Made by a program: the position numbers and the translations under genes. 64,000 nt of DNA from Ipomoea triloba (taxonomy: Eukaryota > Streptophyta > Magnoliopsida > Solanales > Convolvulaceae): NCBI RefSeq assembly GCF_003576645.1, contig NC_044925.1:20279498-20343497 (forward strand), written 5' to 3'. Below the pieces are notes generated by a model, which saw only the letters and a list, made by a program, of their open reading frames with translations, searched no databases and was not told where the DNA came from. Shown here piece after piece: positions 23,801 to 33,600 of the stretch. Within the stretch, counting starts at the first letter, position 1. The number at the start of each line of letters is the position of its first letter.

Positions 23801-26800
23801 TCTTAGAGAACTTGAGTAGAAAGAAAACGTGAACTTTCATGTTACAGAAATCTTACCACAAGAAGTTCTCTAGTTGAAAGTCTGCCCGGATGAGCCCACC
23901 GTTTCACTACCTCTGCCAGAGCTTTACTGTCACCAACATTCCCTAAGAAAGGCATTTACAAGTCAAAACAAAACAAAAAAGGGGTAACCCTAGCCAAGAT
24001 GGCTAAGGATACAAACTTGTTACCACAAGGTCACAAGTTTGAATCCCAGCCCTCTTGGTTTGAGCCGGTCAACTATGGGCTACCTAGGCTGGTTTACCTC
24101 ATTGTGGTCCTTTACCGACTAGGGTCACATGGTGGGATTTACCCCGTACACACCCTCGGGTGTAGTGGTTGCGGGTTTCCCTCGTCACCCCAAAGAAAAA
24201 AAAAGAACAAAAAAAAAAGAGGAAAAATTATAGAGAACAAAACTGTGACTATTATTAAAGAGCTGAAAGTACCAGGAAAGACAATATATGGAACTTCAGG
24301 ATGTCTGCTTTCTGGACCTAACTGCCACAAAGGAATACCAGCAAGGGCTTGTCCAACAATTTTGGCACGTTTTGCTTCAAGAGCTTTTGTTGCTATATCT
24401 GATGAGGTGATTCCGCCCTGAGATATAAAGAACTCATGAAACACAAATCTCTGTCCTTAATTAGAATCACTACAAAAAGTAATTGTAGATACATACACAG
24501 ATAATACTCCGGAATCTGCTAAAGTGAGGTTAGTATTGAAGTATGTGTTGAGCTTCAGTCATTAGTGACTAGTGAGAGACTGAGAGTACAAATTTATTAT
24601 TTTATAATTTGTATTCAACAATTAGATAGCCTATAATTTGAACTAGATATTAAAGGCAACTAGAATTGTCCAAAGGCAACCAAAAGGTAATTTGAAACTT
24701 GAAATGGACATACCACTTGTTACGAAGCAAAGTTAAAAATTAAAACATTGACAGATTTTTGGCCAAACAGAAAAACCAGTGGTGCATCCATAAAACCTGT
24801 GCATGGAAAGTAGGAAGAAAAGGAATTAAATGAACAGAACTACTCAACTACCTTTGCAATTATGTAACGAGGTCTTGTGGTTATCCGCTGAACGATCTCC
24901 ACCAGTGCAGAACTGACCTTGAAATTGATCTCCAAACTCTCAGAAGCAGCTGGTTTTCCATAACAGAAAATTAGCAGAAGTCACAAATGTGCATAATGCG
25001 GGCACAACATTTAGGAATTAAATATTAGAAAAAATAATTGAATGGAAAGAGAAGCAGACGAGGAAAAATTACTTTTCCCTGTAATAAGCTCTCGGCTGGT
25101 CATTATAAGAGTGTCTTTACGACTTTTAAGAAAAACATCTGCCATTTCAACTGTTCGATTGATTTCTTCCTCCCTCTCTTTTGATGTTTTCATGGCAACT
25201 CTATCAACTGAAATCTATAAGGATACAGAAAGGGCAAATTGAGGTCATTATGAAAAACTCAGATATTGAAAATTAGGTAAGACTTTCACAGTATTCAGGG
25301 AAAAATATTAGGCATTTTAGGCTACCTCTATTGTCTTCAGCACATTACCAAATTGCAATTTCAGTTCTTCAACCTGTGGAATGGAAAATTAAGCAATGAA
25401 AATATTTTAGATGTCACAGGAATAGAAAACAAATCCAGGGAACCATTTTCACCTGCTTTGTTGTTTTTGGAACATATGAACCCACAACGATAAGTCCACC
25501 ACTCTTTTCCCTATTTATTCCAACATCATTGGGTGAAATTGGAGGTATTTGTCTAATTCCCACCCGAGCAGAAACAAAACTAGCAGCAGTCCGGCACAAG
25601 AAATGTTTTCCTTTCAATTCTGCCTATAACCCAGGAAAATAGAAATAAATGTTTATAATTCTCATAGGGATGATAACAGTAAAATAATTCTTCCATAAAA
25701 ATATAAAGGAAAGTGTGTAGAGAACCTGAAGCATCCCAGCTGCAAATACAGCAACATCCCGGTCACTGGCAGCATTGACTATACATGTTGTGCCCTGTTT
25801 CAAAGTGTAAATATATGAAGCATTACTCAAGAATGAAACAGAAAATTCTCACGTGTATTAATCCAAACTTTACATGCACTTCAAAAAACAAAGAAATATG
25901 GCAATTAGATTAGAGCCATGTGATTAGTGAGAGGATTGTGGTTTATACCTTCTTCATACTGCAGAGATGTTCACAAACAGCATTTGGCCCACCTTTTCTC
26001 AAAAGTTGGATAGTAATAGATGAAACAGTTCCAGCTGGGATGCGTCCTCTAGTTTTCTCTTCCACCCACTATAATATTAAATAAACATCAAAGCATAAGC
26101 AATCAATTAGAGTAAATATTTATTACTAAATTGTTTCACCTAGACAAGGAAAGGTATGGACCTCACGAAGGTTAGAAGATTTATAGCCAAAAGCAGCATC
26201 TTTAGCAAATTCTGTCTCACCTGCAGGGATAAGTCTATAGGGAACAAGCTCGTTAAACAGTATATACATTCATCAAATAAAAGCAGATTCTGTAAAGAGT
26301 AAAAAGTACCTATCAGAGTCTGCAACATAGTGTATATCTCCTATGGTGTAACGGCCTCCTTGCAGGAAAAATGGGCATATTATCCATGCATCCATCTCAT
26401 CCAGTACAGAAACAGCAGCATCTGGTTCCTGGACATAATGAATTGTCCATTTTTGTCAAGTAAGTTGAGAAATGAAAGCATAAATCTGACCTCAAAATGC
26501 CTAGAACTTGCCTCGGGAAAATGACCACGTAAAGTAGAATCACCCCTCAGCACTACTGTGTAGTCAGCATTCTCAACTGATTTAGCTGCAGTCTTTAAGT
26601 TTCTACAGATATCGGCTATCAATGTACTTGCCTGTCAACAGTCTCATTACAAACAAAAGCAGTACTTTATTCAGTAAATGGTATATAGCTTTGCATGGGA
26701 AAAATCATTACAAAAACATAACAAATTTTCCAAATTGCATCTTGTTAGAAGCTTTTGCACCTTCTCAGAACTTAATGCCCTAGAGTTGGTCAAAATGAAG

Positions 26801-28488
26801 AAGCATTTAGGCTTTTTTCTGAACTCTTCAACAAGTGATCCAATACTCCTGAAAATTTTATAATTAAAAAAAAAAAAAAAAAAAAAAAAAGGATGTCACC
26901 TCCATGGAACCACTTGCCTCATGCTCATAGAATGGTCGAAGTTCTTCAATACATAAAACAGCAATAAGCGCTTTCATATGTTTCATTACTAGTTCATAGT
27001 AATTAAAAATAGAGAAAAGTTCTATTGACTAGTGGCATTCTCTAAATTAGTCATCGACTTCAAAACTACACAAGTGCTAGCCCTCGACTTTTGTAACAAT
27101 ATCAGCTCTAGTCCTCCTGTTAGGTTTTGCGTTAAAATGGATAGAAATATGCTGTGTTTAAGAGTATGTCTGTAGCATTTCATTAACCCCTTGCTTTCAT
27201 TCCTCTATATATCCATATCTCTTCTTCATTTTTGCCCAATTTAAAACCCTAATTCTCAAACTCATCTCATCTCCAATGTGAATTATGGTTCGAAATGAAG
27301 GAAAAATGAGGAAGACATGAGATATAAAGAGGAAGAAACGATAGGGAAATGAAATTTTTGTTACTATTCAACTTAGGCTACTTCCACCAATTTTATCCCA
27401 AAACCCAACATAAGGACCAAAGTTGATACCTTCACAAAAGTTGAGGAGTTACAATCAGAAAATTTTAAAGTCAAGGACTAGTGCTGAGAACACTACTATA
27501 CAGTATAGGGACCAAAAGTGAACTTTTCTCTTAAAAATACTAATTCAAAGCTACAGAGAAGAATAGAAAGAAAATGATAATTGACGAAGGAAGTTAATGC
27601 TAAATAGTTACTTGTCCTGTTGGTTTCAAGATTCAGTTGCTTAGTATTAGTTATACATCCACGTCTATTTTAACTTCAATTCTTGATTTTCCCTGTCCTA
27701 GCTAGCTGATTACCCATTTTTGTCCATTTATGTTTCAACATTTACAATTTTTTAAGTGTATGTAGTTGCATTTTCAACAGTTTTGAAGTCAATATTTTGG
27801 ATTTTTTTTCCACAGTTAGATATTCATTCAATGTCAATGAGTCAATTCAAGCGCTTTGCAACCTCCAAAGATCTTGGATATATTTTTATCCCTGTACTTC
27901 ATAAGAAACACTTACCATTCCGTCAAGACCTCAATATCATGGACAGTTTGAGTCCCAGTTGGATCATCATCCAGAACGACCAAAGTTTTGGAACTATTTT
28001 CAGTAAGTTTGCATATATCATTGATGGGATCCTCAGGCCACTCAGGTGGAAGGGAATTTAGGACTGATTCTTTACTGAGAACTGGACATTTCCCTTCAAC
28101 AGTTACTCCAGTCAGAGTTTCATACACCTATACAATTATATGGAAATGAGAAAGACATGAGAACAATCCATGTCATAGAACAACAAATAGAAATAGTTTA
28201 ATTTCTACCTGAGAAAGTAAATTGCGAGGTAACAAACTTATCAGGCACATCAAATGCTTATCGAAGGAAAAACTCGGATATTTTGAGCAGATTTCATTAC
28301 TAAACTTATGCTACATATTAGAAATTTTTTTTCTCACGAGCAGTTGCTGTCCATACCTTCACAACACCAGAATCATCTATTCTACCCCATCCAGCAGCAG
28401 AACCTACCATGAAACATTTTTTATTTGTATCAGTTGAATGAATTTGATTATTCATGACTTATCAGATACTGTTTTCTATCAGCATTGA

Positions 28489-28528
<40 letters not shown>

Positions 28529-30649
28529 GTCAAAAAGTATCATCTATTCATCTGTTTGATTAGTACAAAAGGACAGATATTTATGTGAAAATCTGTATGT
28601 TTGTTGCAATTACACAAATCTGGAAGGCCCCAAATTTGTTAAATCCTGAAGGCCCAACCACAAGAGCTGCACCTGACCCTCTCAGTTGAGCAATCAGCGG
28701 CAAAAACTCAGGAGTCACAATAAGTACCAAATATAACTTGAAAAAGTATTGAACTGACCTGCCAAGAATAATTGGTGTGCAAGATTGGAAAGATGAAGTG
28801 GAACTCTTCGTGATGAGCATTCACGGGATACAATGCCCTGTACAGAAATATATCAATTGCTTTGAAACTTTAAGGGTGCATTTACTAACTGGAGAAATTC
28901 TCCATTTTCTGGAGAAATGGAAAACTAGAGAATTGAAGTAATTCAGCCTTAAAATAAGCTCTAATTAATCTAACATGCTTCATGTATATGTTGAACCCTC
29001 ACCAAATCCTTTACAAAGATATTAAGTGCAGACAGTGGTGTATAATCATTCTCTATCATGTGTGGAGTACGATTCTCAAACATCCTGCAATATATCCAAA
29101 CTTTACTCAGTAAAACAAAGCACCGAAATGTTTGACAGCTCTGGAGACCATAAAAGTAAAAATCACTACATCCAAAAAGTAATGCTTGAAAATGGCAATG
29201 CTTGAGCATAGTCTCTAGAGCACACAAAAGGTATATCATTATAGTCATGTCAGGGCTGAAAAACCAACAATTGGGCAGGAGAATTTATGGAGATAAGATT
29301 ATGTGAACTTCGGAATCTTATTGTGATGAGTCTCCACATATCAAAAGCAAAAGAACTGTCAGTAAATTATCTTCAAAGGTATTCAGGGATCAAATTTTCT
29401 TGTCTAAGTATCCATGCTTTCCTAACTAAGCATGGTATTAGGAAACCCAAAGAAGCAATTTCAATCTAAGATCTGAGTGCCTTGATAACATTTTCATTAG
29501 CAAAACATATCAAACAAATTATGGAGCACAATAGTACCAAGATGTTCCTGCACTATTTGTGATGACATCAAACAGCAATCTTGTATTTAGACCCAATCGT
29601 GCACCAAATGCCATTGCCTCAGCTGCTGATGCAATGTGAACTCCAGCAAGCAGTTGATTTACCATTTTTACAGCACTAGTAAGAATTTAAACAGCAGTAG
29701 TTAGTGCAGGTGAAGTCAAATAAGTTTTATCAAATTTTTCACATATTACAAATAGATGCACAGATTTACACATCCAAATGAACCCACATGCCACCATCAA
29801 GAAAAGATCACGCATAAAAGTACAAGAAAAAACAAAGGTACCTTCCAGCTCCACAGCCTCCATTTATAACATAAAGCTTTTCACTTAACGCTGTTCAAAC
29901 AGCAAATAACAGTCAGTATGCATCATCATGCCTTGTGTAAAATCACGAAAAGTTCTCTGTGTATTAAAATAAATTATTTTGGGAGGGAGGGAGGGGAGAA
30001 TCTTGCTTACCAGAAAGGACACTACCAGTGTGCTTGAGAGCTTCTTCTGTACCTGCTGCCATTATCTAATATCAACATCACCCCTCGTAAGTTTCAGGTA
30101 AGGAAATTCCAAAAATTTTATAGGTGATAATTTATAGAAAATTCTTCATATATTGAAAACTAAAAATTCATTCCCATACCGTAAGTGTTCCATCAGAGGC
30201 CCTCTTTACACCACCAGAAACTGGAGCATCCACTAATTTCAAATTCCTCTGTTCATCTTGGAAATTTTCAAATGTGTTACGTGACAATGAAAAAAATGAC
30301 AAATGAGCAGAATATAATGAATACATGAAAATGAAAAATGAGGACATCTAAAGTATCACATAAACCAAATATTCAAGAAATGGAAATAAAGTGAATAATT
30401 AGGCAAATATTGGCAGGGTTTTGGAAGTTTCAGATAAACAGAAGTAAATCAAAACTGTCACTAGATGTCAATTGCATATATTTTTAGTTGCATCAGATGT
30501 AGATTTGGAATAGAATAGCATACTTTGTAATCGCCGCTCCAGTTGGCTGATGAATGCCGGAGAAACCGTGGAGCAAAGGATAATAGATGCTCCAGATGGA
30601 AGTGCTTTTAACAGCAACAGACAAAGTTAGTCCCACTTACAAAAAATAC

Positions 30650-30689
<40 letters not shown>

Positions 30690-33600
30690 GTAGTAGTAGC
30701 CATATAAAACAAAAAACTTATATAACCTGGCACTGCACCACTTTCACCATAAAGAACACTTTCAGCTTGAGCTTCGTTGGTGACCATTATAACAAGTACA
30801 TCAACATCTGAAAGAATAAAAATAGTAGAATCAAGAATTTCTAAAGGTGAAGATAGTAACATAATCCTTATAAGCACCAGAAAATGTGTTTTAGTTGAAA
30901 CAGCCAATAGCTTGAATATACAGTGCCAATTACCTTGTGATACTTCTGCTGGAGTGCCACCAATCAAGCCACCTTCATTTGCAAATCGAGAGAGTGTCGG
31001 TTTATATACCTAATTTGAAAAACAAATTTCATTAAATTCATAACTATGAGTTTCAGAAACATCATAAATTTTTGACCTGGAGAAATGCTGAAGTACTAAT
31101 GCCATGAAAGACATGTATATCTCATGAAAAAACAAAAGCCTATATTTTATGTCCATAAATACACTTGTTATGCATTACTTGGCAAGGATCTAGTATTACA
31201 ACAAATGAAAGGGTCACATTACATCAAAACCAAGGACGGAGAAATTTGATTTCAAAAGGTGAGTTGCCATGCCGAATCCCATTGCTCCAAGACCAACAAA
31301 ACCAATTCGTTTCACAGAATCTGAATTGGCAGTAAGTTGAGCAGCCAGCTCCTCAGGATGGTAGTTTTCAGCATTGACTGCTTCACTGATGTTTACACCA
31401 AGTAACAGCTCACAAACCTGTAACATAATGTTTGTTTAGCATAGAGAAGCTTCTATAAGAAAATTCCTCTTTAATGACCGAAAACAATATGACCTTGAGC
31501 AACGAATAATCATCTTCTTTCCCCTGTGAGAATCCTGCAAAAAGGAAACAACCATCAAGGATAGAACTAGACCAAAAAACACATGTAGCATAAGGTGATA
31601 GAAAAGAAAAGTAGAACTGCATACTTACCTGCTACAAGTTGTTGATAGGCAACTGTCAAAAGGGGAAGAGGGAATACCATTGACTTTGCCATGTCTAAAA
31701 CAGTCCCCTGAAATGCAAAAAAAAAAAAAAAAAAAAAAAAANAAAAAAAAAAAAAAAAAAAAAAAAGAAGCAATTACTAGGGCATATAGGAAGTTGACAG
31801 AAATTTGAGATTTCATTGAAAATACCCAAGTTGATGGTCTGATCAATATATATAGAAAGAAAGAAATGAACATTAGTAAAGTAAGTACATAACATTTGAC
31901 AATTTTTTCGAGAGAAAAAATAACTATATCTGAATCTGATGAAAAAAAAAAAAAACAAAGAAACAAACAAAACCAGTCTTACCAAATTCTGAATAAGGAC
32001 ATCAAGGAATTGCTGTTTTGTTTGGCTACCCTTTAATAACTGGGGAACATAGTTTTTGAAAACCCTGCATATTTTTGGAAAAACATCAAAAGAATCATTA
32101 ATAACATAAAAAGCTTGAGTTCCAATAACTCAATTAGCATGGTCAGGTCATCTATGAAATGGAACTAAAAGAAAAAGTAATGGCTAGCTCTAAGGGAGTT
32201 CAGAAGCTGCAAAGTTCTGCTCAAGAAGTCTCTGGTACTATTTAAAAAATAGAGCAACACAAAACAGCAATATATATGTTATGATGCAGCAAATAGCAAT
32301 ATTTCTCAGAATTCTTGAAGAGGAGCTGACAAGCATCTACTAATTAACTTACCATGAGTTTCCAGCAGCATTAGATATAATATCATAAATTATCCATGGA
32401 TGAATCCCGGCTTGAGTGCCAAGAGAAATGGCCTCAATAGAGGCAACAAAATGAATTCCCTCAAGAAGTTCAATCACCATTTTACTTTTGCTGCAAGGGA
32501 AAAATAAAGCATACGTTTACCCATCACTATAATTACCCCATAAGTTGCTATTATGAATTTATATATGCTCCTGTGTTACATTTTACTTATCTTGGCATAA
32601 TATCACCTTATCATTGAGCATATAACTCCATAACACATAAAAATTTGTTAAATTTACCCATTTTCATGTCTATGAATTTTTTTTCATTACTCAGGAGAAT
32701 CCAAAAGGAAAACTTACCTTCCAGCACCAAGTTCACCTTCAAAGGTGTAAAGTTTTCCACACATTGCTGTCAAATAAAAAATGGGTGTCATCCAGATATG
32801 CACTTGGAGTTACTAAAAGGTTCAAGACTAATTTAAAATTATTTCTGACAAACACACACACCAGAAAGAATAGGCTGTGCTCTATATATGGACTCTGATC
32901 CTCCTGAGGAAATAATCTGAACATCAAAGAGATAACAAGAAAATCAACCCCAAAATAAACAGTTAAGAGGGGGTGGGGGCAACTTGTACACTTTACCATT
33001 AATTTCCCATTCAAATCTTCTGAAACTGCCTTTGAGACATACATATCAACAAAAAAATCTATCTCATTGTTCTCTGCAAGAGAAAAAAGAAAGATGAAGG
33101 CTTCAAAAGTCAGCCAAAACTCTCGCCATAATTTGATAGAAATTCAATGCAGATTATCCCAGCCATCAGAAAATTTAGACACTCGTTGCAAAATTGGTTA
33201 CGTTTTTCATCTTGGCCTTTTTATCTGATTATTTTGAGCCAAATAATATATCTGAGTAGTAATAGGTTCTACATGCAAAAAAAGACTATTGGCATTTTCT
33301 GCTTATCAGAGTGTGTTAACTGTAACTTTAGGAAAGGTATCATTTAAAAGTCTACTAATTCTCCAAGAATCAAATCTAAAATGCCATCCCAGTTGGACAC
33401 GAGAAGGGAAGTAATAGGAGCTCAATGTAGAAATTTACCTTTTAGACTTATATTCAGCTTCTGGACATCTGCAGGTGATATAGTTGAATGGAGGATGATC
33501 ACTGCATCTTTGCTTATCCCTTTTCAAAAAATATGAAACAGATGCACCTTAATAAAACTCATAACATGGTAAACAGAAATATTTATATTTTGGGAAGATC

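Larger units (their letters stand above)
23857..28127 (-). other. Fusion gene, domain 3: DUF1537 four-carbon acid-sugar kinase (exons 23-35)
   Basis: Exons: 27916-28127, 26761-26848, 26512-26631, 26310-26428, 26162-26234, 25949-26068, 25726-25794, 25453-25623, 25326-25373, 25073-25214, 24852-24949, 24273-24417, 23857-23942. The N-terminal substrate half has LDDDPTGTQTVHD (Asp660-662) and VLRGDSTLRGHFP (from about 733). The C-terminal nucleotide half has VGSYVPKTTKQ (about 921-931), KGGITSSDIATKAL (about 1027) and PYIVFPGNVGD. These match the DUF1537 kinases that phosphorylate 3-oxo-tetronates or threonate/erythronate. Intron 25 (26429-26511) starts with GC. Intron 23 (26849-27915) contains a Mutator-like element, and intron 35-34 contains a SINE. 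Confidence 0.9.
28357..31417 (-). other. Fusion gene, domain 2: intact HIBADH/L-threonate-dehydrogenase-like domain (exons 12-22)
   Basis: Exons: 31223-31417, 30934-31009, 30727-30807, 30524-30604, 30180-30256, 30011-30065, 29842-29890, 29538-29675, 29003-29084, 28759-28837, 28357-28403. All family signatures are intact: fingerprint IGFVGLGAMGFGMA (residues 325-338), substrate loop LVDAPVSGGVKRA, and the catalytic lysine in GCGAGSAVKMVNQ (Lys495) with Asn498. The closest bacterial functional analogues are L-threonate or tartronate-semialdehyde type dehydrogenases. Exons 13-21 have exactly the lengths of exons 2-10. A (TAA)n microsatellite at 30652-30698 lies in the intron between exons 14 and 15. 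Confidence 0.88.

Noticed and set aside
31567..31985. Phe-rich minus-strand frames around the A-run
   Set aside because: They are translations of poly-T with an ambiguous base; only 31629-31707 is an exon.
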